In this document: positions 16,805 through 25,697 of the stretch, one piece after another
Position numbering within the stretch: position 1 is the first letter of the stretch
Layout of the letters: every line of letters starts with the position of its first letter
Notes under the pieces: generated by a model
Seen by the model: the letters and a program-made list of their open reading frames with translations, nothing else
Told to the model about the DNA's origin: nothing
The model's database searches: none
Translations under genes and position numbers: made by a program
Assembly (NCBI RefSeq): GCF_900104815.1
Contig: NZ_FNTD01000004.1
Span: 1,860,001 to 1,924,000, forward strand
Direction of reading: 5' to 3'
Length of the DNA: 64,000 bases
Origin: Streptomyces misionensis
Lineage (GTDB): Bacteria; Actinomycetota; Actinomycetes; Streptomycetales; Streptomycetaceae

Positions 16805-17743
16805 GTGAGACGCCGTACGCCGCCCCCGCCCGCCCCGCTCCCCCAGCGCGAGGGCGTCGACCCCGTGCGGGTGCGGCTGCCCGCGGACGGGGCGTGGCCC
16901 ACCGTGCGGGAGCACCTGGTGGAGCGGCTCACGGGCGCGGCGCCCGGCATGGTGGAGGCGATGTTCCACGCCGGGCGGATCATCGGCGCCGACGGGCGGG
17001 CGGTGCCGCCGGACGCGCCGTACCGGCCGGGGATGTTCGTGTGGTTCCACCGCGACCTGCCCGCCGAGACCCCGGTGCCGTTCCCGGTGACCGTGGTGTA
17101 CCGGGACGCGCACATCGTCGTCGCCGACAAACCGCACTTCCTGGCCACCACCCCGCGCGGCGGCCATGTCGCCCAGACGGCCCTGGCCCGGCTCCGCCAC
17201 GAACTGGGCGTCCCGACGCTGACGGCCGCGCACCGGCTGGACCGGCTCACCGCCGGTCTGGTGCTGTTCACGGTGCGGCCCGAGGAACGCGGCGCGTACC
17301 AGACGCTGTTCCGGGACCGGCGGGTGCGCAAGGAGTACGAGGCCGTCGCCCCGTACGACGCCTCGCTCGCGCTGCCCCGGACGGTGCGCAGCCGGATCGT
17401 GAAGAAGCGCGGGGCACTGGCCGCCCGGGAGGTCGAGGGCGAGCCCAACGCCGAGACCCGGGTGGAGCTGCTGGAGCGGCGGGAGGGGCTCGGCCGCTAC
17501 CGCCTCCTGCCGCGCACCGGCCAGACGCATCAGCTGCGGGTGCATCTGAACGCGCTCGGGGTGCCCATCCTCGGCGACCCGCTCTACCCGGTGGTGGCCG
17601 ACCCGGTGCCGGCCGGCGACTTCCGGCGCCCGCTGCAACTGCTCGCGCGCGCACTGGAGTTCACCGATCCGGTCACCGGCGTGGAGCACGCCTTCACCAG
17701 CGGGCGCGCCCTGGCGGCCTGGTCCGGCACCGGCTGGGCGTGA
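16805..17743 (+). CDS. RluA-family pseudouridine synthase
   Basis: A 312-residue RNA uridine isomerase. The catalytic-Asp motif AHRLDRLTAGLVLF is intact, followed by RTGQTHQLRVHLNALGVPILGDPLYP, the family's C-terminal signature. Before these, an S4-like segment (MVEAMFHAGRIIGADGR, then YRPGMFVWF) may bind RNA. The GTG at 16805 has no ribosome site, and TACCCT lies 8 bases upstream, so a near-leaderless transcript is possible. The rRNA or tRNA position modified is unknown. Ends 9 bp from the stop of the convergent P450 gene. Confidence 0.92.
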   Translation: MRRRTPPPPAPLPQREGVDPVRVRLPADGAWPTVREHLVERLTGAAPGMVEAMFHAGRIIGADGRAVPPDAPYRPGMFVWFHRDLPAETPVPFPVTVVYRDAHIVVADKPHFLATTPRGGHVAQTALARLRHELGVPTLTAAHRLDRLTAGLVLFTVRPEERGAYQTLFRDRRVRKEYEAVAPYDASLALPRTVRSRIVKKRGALAAREVEGEPNAETRVELLERREGLGRYRLLPRTGQTHQLRVHLNALGVPILGDPLYPVVADPVPAGDFRRPLQLLARALEFTDPVTGVEHAFTSGRALAAWSGTGWA

Positions 17744-17752
17744 GCGGCCGGC

Positions 17753-19222
17753 TCACTCGCCGCGCCACCAGCGCAGCAGCCGCTGCCAGGGCCCCTTCGG
17801 CGGCGGCACGGGGGCCGGGGTCACCGGCCGGGCGGGCGGCACGGCGGCGGGCAGCGCCGCGGCCGGCCGGGGCCGCGGGGCGGGCGGCATGAGATCGGCG
17901 GGCAGACCGGGGGTGTAGGCCCGGGGCGGCAGGTCGGCGTCCGCTTGCGGCTTGGACTCGAAGCGCACCGGCAGCGCCACCAGGTGCCGGGAGGCGATGG
18001 AGGACCGCCAGCGCAAGTCGTCCTCCGCACAGTCCAGTTGGACGTCGGGCAGCCGGGTGAGCAGGGCGTCGACGCCGACGTCGGCGATGGCCCGCCCGAT
18101 GTCCTGCCCCGGGCACTCGTGCGGGCCGCCGCCGAAGGCGAGGTGCGAGCGGTTGCCCTGCATGCTCGCGGACAGGTCGGGCCGCACCCGCGGGTCGATG
18201 TTGCCCGGCGCGGGCGCGAACAGCAGTCCGTCGCCCTTGCTGATCCGCTGCCCGCCCAGCTCGGTGTCCTGCTTGGCGTAGTAGCCGAAGACGGTGCTGA
18301 ACGGCGGCTCGTCCCACAGCGACTGCTCGATCGCCTCCGGCACGGTCATCTGCCCGCCGCTCAGCCGGGCGCGGAACCCGGGCTCGGTCAGGACCATGCG
18401 CAGCGCGTTGGCGAGCAGGTTGGCGGTGGCCTCGTAGGACGCGAACAGGACGAGCCGCAGGTGTTCGCGGACCTCGTCGTCGCTGAGCCCGGCCCCGTGG
18501 GTGACGAGGTGGCTGGTGAAGTCGTCCTCGGGCCGGGCGCGGCGGCGCATGGTGAGCCGGTTCAGCGCGTCCATGACGTAGGCGTGGCTCTGGTTGGCGG
18601 TCTCGGTGCCCTTCAGGGCGTCCCGCGCGGCATGCACCATCCGGTCGTTGTACTCCTCGGGCATGCCGAGGATCTCGCACAGCACCGCCATCGGCAGGTG
18701 GTCGGCGAACTGGGCGACCAGATCGGCCCGGCCCCGCTCGCAGAAGCCGTTGACCAGGCGCTGGGTGTGGCCGCCGATGTGCCGGCGGACGCTGCGGTGG
18801 TCGATGGTGCCCATGGCGGAGGTGACCGCGTCGCGCAGCCGCAGGTGCTCGTCGCCCTCGACGTGGGAGCAGATGGGCTGCCAGGCGATGTGCGGCATCA
18901 GCGGGTGGTCGGGTTTGACCCGGCCGTCCAGCAGCGGTGCCCAGATCCGGCTGTCGCGGGTGTACTGCGAGGGGCTGCGCACCACCTGGAGGTTCTCGGC
19001 GTGTCCGAGCACCACCCACATCGGCACGTCGTCGTGGAGCAGCACGGGGGCGACCGGGCCGTACTGCTCGCGCAGCCGCTCGTAGAGGTCGTCCAGGTCC
19101 TCGGCGCCAGGGCCGTAGAGCCGGTGCGCTCCGCCGGGGCCGGGGCCGTGCGCGGGGCAGCCGGGGGGCGGGCCGGGAAGGGTGTCGGGCGTGCCGGTCG
19201 GCAACTGGGGTTCAGACGTCAC
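17753..19222 (-). CDS. Conservon cytochrome P450, CYP157 type, ExxR motif absent
   Basis: A 489-residue P450. The heme-binding signature FGGGPHECPG lies at residues 363-372 (Cys370 ligand). At the K-helix, where P450s have ExxR, residues 299-303 read EQSLW. From memory, the CYP157 family of S. coelicolor is the published case of P450s lacking ExxR with this same EQSLW, so this is a close relative. The I-helix has FASYEATANLL instead of the usual A/GGxDT. A Pro-rich tail of about 70 residues follows. The GTG at 19222 is preceded by GGAG. It is the last gene of the cvn operon, 31 bp after cvnD. Substrate and redox activity are unknown. Confidence 0.92.
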   Translation of the reverse strand: MTSEPQLPTGTPDTLPGPPPGCPAHGPGPGGAHRLYGPGAEDLDDLYERLREQYGPVAPVLLHDDVPMWVVLGHAENLQVVRSPSQYTRDSRIWAPLLDGRVKPDHPLMPHIAWQPICSHVEGDEHLRLRDAVTSAMGTIDHRSVRRHIGGHTQRLVNGFCERGRADLVAQFADHLPMAVLCEILGMPEEYNDRMVHAARDALKGTETANQSHAYVMDALNRLTMRRRARPEDDFTSHLVTHGAGLSDDEVREHLRLVLFASYEATANLLANALRMVLTEPGFRARLSGGQMTVPEAIEQSLWDEPPFSTVFGYYAKQDTELGGQRISKGDGLLFAPAPGNIDPRVRPDLSASMQGNRSHLAFGGGPHECPGQDIGRAIADVGVDALLTRLPDVQLDCAEDDLRWRSSIASRHLVALPVRFESKPQADADLPPRAYTPGLPADLMPPAPRPRPAAALPAAVPPARPVTPAPVPPPKGPWQRLLRWWRGE

Positions 19223-19253
19223 GGTGTTCGCTCCGGAACGGAAAAAGGGCGGG

Positions 19254-19874
19254 TCAGACGAGGGCGCCGGAGAGGGCGAGCGAGTGCAGGAAGCGCATCA
19301 GGGTGAGCAGCACGTCCTTGCTGGAGGCCCGGCGGCGCACATCGCACTCGACGATCGGGATCTCGGGGGTGAGGTCGAGCGCGGCGCGCAGCTCCTCGAT
19401 GGGGTAACGGGGGGCGTCCGGGAAGGAGTTGATGGCGACGACGAAGGGCACGCCGCGTTCCTCCAGCCGCCCCATGACGTCGAAGCTGACCTCCAGGCGC
19501 CGGGTGTCGACGAGTACGACCGCGCCGAGCGCGCCCTCGAACAGGCCGTTCCACAGGAACCAGAAGCGCTCCTGGCCGGGGGTGCCGAACAGGTAGAGCA
19601 CGAGTTTGCCGGTGATGCCGATCCGGCCGAAGTCCATGGCGACGGTGGTGGCCGTCTTGGTCTCGGAGCCGTAGTCGTCGTCGATCCCGATGCCGGCCTG
19701 CGTCATGGTCTCCTCGGTGGTCAGCGGTCTGATCTCGCTGACGGAGCCGACCATGGTGGTCTTGCCGACGCCGAAGCCGCCCACGATGACGATCTTCACC
19801 GCGGTCTGGGTGGTGTGCGGCAGCTGGTCCTCGGTGCGCGGGCCGGGGATCGTGTCAGAGCTTTTGAAGTCCAT
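19254..19874 (-). CDS. cvnD: Conservon GTP-binding protein CvnD
   Basis: A 206-residue small GTPase-like protein. The P-loop is GGFGVGKTTMVGSVSE (about residues 32-47), the switch region includes TETMTQAGIG-like sequence, and DFGRI and FGTPGQERFWFLW correspond to the G3 region. It ends with predicted helices. CvnD proteins are Ras/MglA-like partners of the CvnA kinase-like sensor. The ATG at 19874 overlaps the end of cvnC by 20 bp. Confidence 0.93.
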   Translation of the reverse strand: MDFKSSDTIPGPRTEDQLPHTTQTAVKIVIVGGFGVGKTTMVGSVSEIRPLTTEETMTQAGIGIDDDYGSETKTATTVAMDFGRIGITGKLVLYLFGTPGQERFWFLWNGLFEGALGAVVLVDTRRLEVSFDVMGRLEERGVPFVVAINSFPDAPRYPIEELRAALDLTPEIPIVECDVRRRASSKDVLLTLMRFLHSLALSGALV

Positions 19875-20307
19875 GCATCACCGCTTCGAGGAGGGAACGA
19901 TCGGGGGCCGCCCGGCGGACGACCGGGGCGCGCGCCTGCACCAGTTCGGCCGTGATCATCTCCGTGACCAGTACCGTCATCGCGCTGAACGGCAGGGAGA
20001 GATAGGCGGACAGCTCGGCCAGCGACAGCGGGGCCGCGCACAGTTCGAGCACCGCCGTGTGCTCGGGGGACGCGCCGGGCGGGGGTGTGCCGCGGGCGAC
20101 GATCAGGGTCACCAGGTCGAGTTCGGCGCGGCCGCCGTCCGCGGTCCCGGTGACGGCGTAGAGCCGCTCGGGGTTCCCGGGCGGGGGCTGGCCGCCGGGG
20201 GTGCCGTGCGGGAGCGGGCCGTCCGGGATCCCGGACGGCGGCGCGGATAACGGGGCGGGTGGGGGCGGCGGGCCCGGCCGGCGCCGGGTGCGTCGTGGAG
20301 GGGTCAT
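19855..20307 (-). CDS. cvnC: Conservon DUF742 protein CvnC
   Basis: A 150-residue DUF742 protein with a Pro-rich N-terminus (about residues 1-45) and the DUF742 core from about 46 on (LYAVTGTADGG, LDLVTLIVARG, LELCAAPLSLAELSAYL, LPFSAMTVLV). The core looks like a winged-helix fold. The ATG at 20307 overlaps the cvnB stop by 4 bp (ATGA), so translation is coupled. Confidence 0.92.
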   Translation of the reverse strand: MTPPRRTRRRPGPPPPPAPLSAPPSGIPDGPLPHGTPGGQPPPGNPERLYAVTGTADGGRAELDLVTLIVARGTPPPGASPEHTAVLELCAAPLSLAELSAYLSLPFSAMTVLVTEMITAELVQARAPVVRRAAPDRSLLEAVMHGLQKL

Positions 20308-20708
20308 ACGGTCTGCCCGTCCCGCCGGGGCGGACTGGTGAGGTGGGCGCCGATCCGGACGACGAGGTCGCGCATCATGCCGCTCATCCGGCCCGGTTCG
20401 CAGGTGACGTCGGCGAGCACGGCGAGGTAGGCGTTGGCGCCGGCGTTCATCAGGTAGAAGTAGCCGCCCTCGATCTCCACGACGACGACCTTCATGTCGC
20501 CGGCGCCGGGGATCTCCTGGATGATGGCGCCGGCCAGGCTCTGCAGGCCCGCGCAGGCGGCGGCGACCCGGTCGGCGGCGTCGGGTTCGCCGCCGTAGCG
20601 GGCGATGCGCAGGCCGTCGGAGGAGAGCACCACGATCATCTGGATGCCGGGTACTCCGTCGTTGAGCTGCTTGAGCATCCAGTCGAAGTTGCCTCGCTGC
20701 TGGATCAC
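20304..20708 (-). CDS. cvnB: Conservon roadblock/LC7 protein CvnB
   Basis: A 134-residue roadblock/LC7 fold protein (FDWMLKQLNDGVPGIQMIVV, SSDGLRIA, AACAGLQSLAGAI, GGYFYLMNAG). These proteins act as GTPase-activating or scaffold partners of Ras-like GTPases such as CvnD. The GTG at 20708 overlaps the cvnA stop by 4 bp (GTGA). Confidence 0.93.
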   Translation of the reverse strand: MIQQRGNFDWMLKQLNDGVPGIQMIVVLSSDGLRIARYGGEPDAADRVAAACAGLQSLAGAIIQEIPGAGDMKVVVVEIEGGYFYLMNAGANAYLAVLADVTCEPGRMSGMMRDLVVRIGAHLTSPPRRDGQTV

Positions 20709-22363
20709 CGGGTGGTCCCCTCGTCGTCGGCCTCGGTGGGGGCGGCCGCGTCATCGATCAGGTGCAGGTACTTGGTCGGGTGGAGCGTGAAGTCGGTCAG
20801 CTCCGGCGCGGTGGCGCCCTCGGGCATGCCCTTGCGCAGTCCGTCGAAGAAGTCGTCGATCCACATGCCCGGCGGGCGTTCGATCAGCTTCTTGCGCTCG
20901 GGGTCCGGCTCGGGCTCGGGGTCGGGCTCCTGCCTGGTCTGCGACCAGACGGTGGGGCGGCCCTCGCGCTCGGCCCGCTCGATGGCCGCCTCCTCGGCCC
21001 AGCGCCGGCTCAGCGGGACCTTCACCCGGCTGCGGCGCTGCGGCAGACCGCCCGCGGTCCACTCGGTGACCTCGGGGACGTCGTCCTCCATGGAGATCCC
21101 GGCGGGGATCTTGGGGCTGGTGGGGCGGCGCTTCTTGGGGCGGCGCCGGGGGCCCTCGACGGCGCCGAGTTCGGGCATCGGGATGCCGGTCGCGCCGATG
21201 CCGTGGGCGACGCCGACACCGGGCTCGGTGGTGGTCATCACGCGCGGCACGATGAGGATCGCGCGCAGACCGCCGTAGGCGGAGGTGCGCAGCGAGACCT
21301 CCATGTCGAACTGCTTGCAGAGCCGGCCGACGACGGCGAGGCCGAGGCGCGGGTTGTCGCCGAGGTTGTGCGCGTCGTCGCCGTTCTTGGCGTCCTCGAT
21401 CATCTTCTCGATGCGGATCCGGGACTCCTCGTTGAGGCTGACCCCGGCGTCCTCGATCTCGATGACGATGCCGGTCTGCACCTCGACGGCGGTGACGTGC
21501 ACCTTGGTGGTGGGCGGCGAGTAGCGGGTGGCGTTGTCGAAGAGCTCGGCGGCGGCGTGGATGACCGGTTCGACGGCGGTGCCCTTGATGTTGATGTTGC
21601 AGATGGACGCCAGGTGGATGCGGTGGTAGTCCAGGATCCTGGACATGGCGCCGCGCAGGGTGCTGTAGAGGGAGACCGGCAGCGGCCACTGGCGGCCGGG
21701 GCGGCCGCCGCCGAGGACGCCGATGGTGTCGGCGAGCCGGCCGATCAGCGAGCTGCCGTGGTCCAGGCGCAGCAGGTCGTCGAAGACCTCGGGGTTGCGG
21801 CCGTGGTCCTCCTCCATCTCCCGCAGTTCCACGGCCTGTTGGTGCACGATGGCCTGCACGCGGCGGGCGATGCTGACGAAGGAGCGCTCGGTGGCGATCC
21901 GCATGGTGATCTCGTGGTCGGCGCCGCGCAGCGCGACGCGCACCATCTCCCGGTAGGCGTCGGGCAGGACGCGCAGCTCGGGGTCGGCGTCGTAGACGTT
22001 CGCGAGCACGTCGCGGAGCATCTCACCGCGGGACAGCCGGGCGAACGCCCAGGGCAGGACGTCGGTGGCGAAGCGGTGGATCAGGACGTCGTGGTCGGCG
22101 AGCCGCTCCTCCAGGTGCGCGGTGTCGCGGGCGTGCGCGGCCTGTTCCGCGCGCAGCAGGCGGCCGCGCCGGGCGGCCTCGGCCCCGGTGACGAGCACCA
22201 GCAGCAGCGCCAGGGCGGCGCACAGGCCGACGGCGGCCCGGGCCTCGCCGGGCACCAGGGCGACGGCGCCCGCGCCTGCCGCGGCCATCGCTATGGCCGG
22301 CGGCAACAGGACCCGGGCGTACGGACGTTCACGGCGACCGGGCGGCTTCTGAACACTCACCAT
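20705..22363 (-). CDS. cvnA: Conservon sensor kinase-like protein CvnA
   Basis: A 552-residue membrane protein. Two hydrophobic segments near residues 18-39 and 43-63 place it in the membrane with a very short outside loop. A helical linker follows, then a GHKL ATPase domain: N box HAAAELFDNATRYSPP and G box DNPRLGLAVVGRL. The charged C-terminal tail (about 400-552) is probably disordered. No clear phospho-accepting His box is seen, consistent with CvnA acting through CvnB-D and not a response regulator. The ATG at 22363 has AAGG 5 bases upstream. First gene of the five-gene conservon. Confidence 0.92.
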   Translation of the reverse strand: MVSVQKPPGRRERPYARVLLPPAIAMAAAGAGAVALVPGEARAAVGLCAALALLLVLVTGAEAARRGRLLRAEQAAHARDTAHLEERLADHDVLIHRFATDVLPWAFARLSRGEMLRDVLANVYDADPELRVLPDAYREMVRVALRGADHEITMRIATERSFVSIARRVQAIVHQQAVELREMEEDHGRNPEVFDDLLRLDHGSSLIGRLADTIGVLGGGRPGRQWPLPVSLYSTLRGAMSRILDYHRIHLASICNINIKGTAVEPVIHAAAELFDNATRYSPPTTKVHVTAVEVQTGIVIEIEDAGVSLNEESRIRIEKMIEDAKNGDDAHNLGDNPRLGLAVVGRLCKQFDMEVSLRTSAYGGLRAILIVPRVMTTTEPGVGVAHGIGATGIPMPELGAVEGPRRRPKKRRPTSPKIPAGISMEDDVPEVTEWTAGGLPQRRSRVKVPLSRRWAEEAAIERAEREGRPTVWSQTRQEPDPEPEPDPERKKLIERPPGMWIDDFFDGLRKGMPEGATAPELTDFTLHPTKYLHLIDDAAAPTEADDEGTTR

Positions 22364-22703
22364 GGATGCCTTCTGGGACGGATCGGCTGGGGACGGATCG
22401 ACGGGGTGTCGGGAGAGACGTCGAGGGGAAGATTCATGGAAAGGACGGGATCTTCTCCGTAAATGGGAACAGGCGCGCGAATTACCTCAACTCGGTGCGC
22501 CGCGGGCGAGCCTAGTCCGACCGGCTCAACGCCCGTGTCATATTCGGCGACCGCCTGACGCCACCCCCGCACCAGGAGTACGCTCGGCCCCATTCGTACG
22601 CTCGACATCCGTTCGAACACGTTGAGTCATGGCGTACAGGCATACGAAAACCGGCTCGCCCCGAGGGATGAGCCGGTTTTCGTGTCGTCCGGCGAGGTGC
22701 CGG
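22364..22703. other. Gene-free region upstream of cvnA, with terminator
   Basis: No gene with a ribosome site is found. It should hold the cvn promoter on the minus strand. It ends with the hairpin at 22645-22682 that serves the helicase gene. An AT-richer island lies near 22470-22500. Confidence 0.5.
22645..22682. terminator. Terminator after the helicase gene
   Basis: CGAAAACCGGCTC (22645-22657) and GAGCCGGTTTTCG (22670-22682) form a perfect 13-bp stem with a 12-base loop. The A/T ends of the stem supply U-runs in either direction. It is 22 bp past the helicase stop codon. Confidence 0.85.
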
Positions 22704-25511
22704 TCAGCCCACCGACGAGTAGGCCACCACGCCCCGCAGCAGCTGGTCGACGGCCTTCCGCGCGGCCTTGGCCACGGTGGAGCCGTCCGCGGGCGCCGCC
22801 GCGGAGATCTGCCCCAGCACATCGATGACCTGCTTGCACCAGCGCACGAAGTCGCCCGCCGGCATCTCCGCCTCGCGCAGCACCTCGTCCAGGCCCTTGC
22901 CCGACGCCCACATGTAGGCGGCCCAGGCGAAGCCCAGGTCCGGCTCGCGCTGGCCGACGCCCTCGGTCTGGCTGATCCGGAACTCCTCCTCCAGACCGTC
23001 CAGCCGGCCCCAGATCCGCACCATCTCCCCCAGCGCGGCCTTCGCCTTGCCGGAGGGCAGCTTGGGCGCCAGCGCGTCGTCGCCCACCCGGGCCTCGTAC
23101 ACCAGCGCCGAGACACAGGCGGCCAGTTCGGCGGGCGCCAGCCCCTCCCAGACGCCCTCGCGCAGGCACTCGCTGGCCAGCAGGTCCAGTTCGCCGTACA
23201 GCCGCGCGAGGCGCCGGCCGTGCTCGGTGACCTCGCTGCCGCGCAGGTAGTCCAGCTCGGTCAGCAGGGCGACGATCCGGTCGAAGGTCCGCGCGATGGT
23301 GTTCGTGCGGCCCTCGATCCGGCGCTCCAGCTGCGAGGTGTCCCGCAGCAGCCGGTGGTAGCGCTCGGCCCAGCGGGCGTGGTCCTCCCGCTCGTTGCAG
23401 CCGTGGCAGGGGTGGGCGCGGATCGCGGTGCGCAGCCGGGCGATCTCCCGGTCGTCGGCGGCCTGCGAGCGCTTCTTGCGGGCCCGCTCCGGCGGGATGT
23501 GCCCGGCCTTGGTGCGCAGCGCGGAGGCGAGGTCCCGGCGCGACTGCGGCGAGCGCGGGTTGAAGGACTTCGGGATCCGCATCCGGTCCAGCGGCTCGAC
23601 CGGCACCGGGAAGTCCATCGACGCCAGCCGCTTGACCTGCCGTTCGGCGGTCAGCACCAGCGGACGCGGCCCGTCCTGGTGGTCGAACCCGCGGTGCCCG
23701 TTGGAACGGCCGGCCGGCAGCCCCGGGTCCAGCACCAGCGCGAGGCCCGCGTACTTGCCCGTCGGCACGTGGATGACGTCGCCCGGCCGCAGCTTCTCCA
23801 GGGCGACGACGGCCTCGGCGCGGCGCTGGTGGGCGCCCTGCCGGGCCAGTTCGGTCTCCCGGTCCTTCAGCTCCCGGCGCAGCCGCGCGTACTCCTCGAA
23901 GTCGCCGAGGTGGCAGGTCATGGAGGCCTTGTAGCCGGCCAGCCCCTCCTCGTTGCGCTGCACCTGCCGGGAGATCCCGACCACCGAGCGGTCCGCCTGG
24001 AACTGCGCGAAGGACGTCTCCAGCAGCTCCCGGGAGCGGTGCCGGCCGAACTGCTCGACCAGGTTGACCGCCATGTTGTACGACGGCCGGAAGCTGGAGC
24101 GCAGCGGGTAGGTACGGGTGCCCGCGAGCCCGGCCAGGTGCTCGGGGCTCATGGCGCGCTGCCACAGCACGACGGCGTGGCCCTCGACGTCGATGCCCCG
24201 GCGGCCGGCCCGCCCGGTCAGCTGGGTGTACTCGCCCGGCGTGATGTCGGCGTGCTGCTCGCCGTTCCACTTGACGAGCTTCTCCAGGACCACCGAGCGG
24301 GCGGGCATGTTGATGCCGAGCGCGAGGGTCTCGGTCGCGAACACGGCCTTGACCAGGCCGCGCACGAACAGTTCCTCCACGACCTCCTTGAAGGTCGGCA
24401 GCATGCCCGCGTGGTGGGCGGCGATGCCCCGCTCCAGGCCCTCCAGCCACTCGTAGTAGCCGAGGACGTGCAGGTCCTCCTGGGCGATGTGGGCGGTGCG
24501 CTCCTCGACCAGGGCGCGGACCTGCTCGCGCGCCTCCTCGTCGTTGAGCCGCAGGCCCGCGTACAGGCACTGCTGGACGGCGGCCTCACAGCCGGCGCGG
24601 CTGAAGATGAAGGTGATCGCGGGCAGCAGGCCCTCGGCGTCCAGCCGCTCGATGACCTCGGGCCGGCCCGGCGTCCACACCCGCGAGCGCTGCCGGCGCT
24701 CGCGCTCCCGGTCGGCCTCCCGCATGTTCCGGCCCCGGCGCCGGTCCTGGTACGACGGCCGGGTCGCCTCCATCCGGGCGAGGCGCACCAGATCGGGGTT
24801 GACGGCCTTCTTGTGGCCCTCGCCCTCCTCGAACAGGTCGTATATCCGGCGTCCGGCGAGCACGTGCTGGAACAGCGGCACGGGCCGGTGCTCGGAGACG
24901 ATCACCTCGGTGTCGCCGCGGACGGTGTCCAGCCAGTCGCCGAACTCCTCCGCGTTGGACACGGTCGCCGACAGGGACACCAGGGTCACCGAGGCGGGCA
25001 GATGGATGATCACCTCCTCCCAGACGGCGCCGCGGAAGCGGTCGGAGAGGTAGTGCACCTCGTCCATGACCACGTACCCGAGGCCCAGGAGCGTCTGGGA
25101 GCCCGCGTACAGCATGTTCCTGAGCACCTCGGTGGTCATCACGACCACCGGGGCGTCGGAGTTGACGCTGTTGTCGCCGGTGAGCAGGCCCACCTTGTCG
25201 GCGCCGTAGCGGCGGCTCAGATCGGCGTACTTCTGGTTCGACAGCGCCTTGATGGGCGTCGTGTAGAAGCACTTCTTGCCCTGGAGCAGGGCAAGGTGGA
25301 CGGCGAACTCGCCCACGATCGTCTTGCCCGAGCCGGTGGGGGCGGCCACCAGTACGCCCTTGCCGGCTTCGAGTGCCTGGCAGGCCTCGATCTGGAAGGG
25401 GTCGAGGCCGAAGTCGTACATCTCGCGGAAGGACGCGAGCGCGGTGGCCTGCTCGGCTGCCCGCCTGCGGGCTGCCGCGTACCGCTCGGCCGGTGAGAGG
25501 TCCTCTGTCAT
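22704..25511 (-). CDS. Ski2/Mtr4-like DEVH-box RNA helicase
   Basis: A 935-residue superfamily 2 helicase. Motif I is APTGSGKT (about residue 58 on), motif II is DEVH in YVVMDEVHYLSDRFRG, motif III is SLSATVSNAEEFGDW, motif VI is QLTGRAGRRGIDVEG. The C-terminal third has DSHCT/Ski2-type helical sequence (ASECLREGVWEGLAPAELAACVSALVYEARVGD). Actinobacterial members are often called HelY and are linked to RNA metabolism. The ATG at 25511 (MTEDLSPAERY) is preferred to an in-frame start at 25607. It lies downstream of the tatAC genes but behind a terminator. Confidence 0.93.
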   Translation of the reverse strand: MTEDLSPAERYAAARRRAAEQATALASFREMYDFGLDPFQIEACQALEAGKGVLVAAPTGSGKTIVGEFAVHLALLQGKKCFYTTPIKALSNQKYADLSRRYGADKVGLLTGDNSVNSDAPVVVMTTEVLRNMLYAGSQTLLGLGYVVMDEVHYLSDRFRGAVWEEVIIHLPASVTLVSLSATVSNAEEFGDWLDTVRGDTEVIVSEHRPVPLFQHVLAGRRIYDLFEEGEGHKKAVNPDLVRLARMEATRPSYQDRRRGRNMREADRERERRQRSRVWTPGRPEVIERLDAEGLLPAITFIFSRAGCEAAVQQCLYAGLRLNDEEAREQVRALVEERTAHIAQEDLHVLGYYEWLEGLERGIAAHHAGMLPTFKEVVEELFVRGLVKAVFATETLALGINMPARSVVLEKLVKWNGEQHADITPGEYTQLTGRAGRRGIDVEGHAVVLWQRAMSPEHLAGLAGTRTYPLRSSFRPSYNMAVNLVEQFGRHRSRELLETSFAQFQADRSVVGISRQVQRNEEGLAGYKASMTCHLGDFEEYARLRRELKDRETELARQGAHQRRAEAVVALEKLRPGDVIHVPTGKYAGLALVLDPGLPAGRSNGHRGFDHQDGPRPLVLTAERQVKRLASMDFPVPVEPLDRMRIPKSFNPRSPQSRRDLASALRTKAGHIPPERARKKRSQAADDREIARLRTAIRAHPCHGCNEREDHARWAERYHRLLRDTSQLERRIEGRTNTIARTFDRIVALLTELDYLRGSEVTEHGRRLARLYGELDLLASECLREGVWEGLAPAELAACVSALVYEARVGDDALAPKLPSGKAKAALGEMVRIWGRLDGLEEEFRISQTEGVGQREPDLGFAWAAYMWASGKGLDEVLREAEMPAGDFVRWCKQVIDVLGQISAAAPADGSTVAKAARKAVDQLLRGVVAYSSVG

Positions 25512-25635
25512 CGTGCTTTCGAGCGTACCGGGCCCCACCGACAACAGGACGATCATTATCCGGAACGTGCGCTGATCAGCACAGCCGATCGGCATCGGAC
25601 CGGACACCGGCCGGACACCGGGCCCGGACGGACGA

Positions 25636-25674
25636 CTGCCCCCGTGCCGGGAGGGTCTCCCGGGACGGGGGCAG
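25636..25674. terminator. Terminator after tatC
   Basis: CTGCCCCCGTGCCGGGA (25636-25652) pairs with TCCCGGGACGGGGGCAG (25658-25674) through a 5-base loop with one internal mismatch. It begins 24 bp past the tatC stop and separates tatC from the helicase gene. Confidence 0.83.
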
Positions 25675-25697
25675 TGCGTCTCGTCCGCGTGTGTGGG

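Noticed and set aside
22629..22700. Short plus-strand frame starting MAYRHTKTGS over the helicase terminator
   Set aside because: It crosses a terminator hairpin and continues antisense into the helicase gene. No ribosome site.
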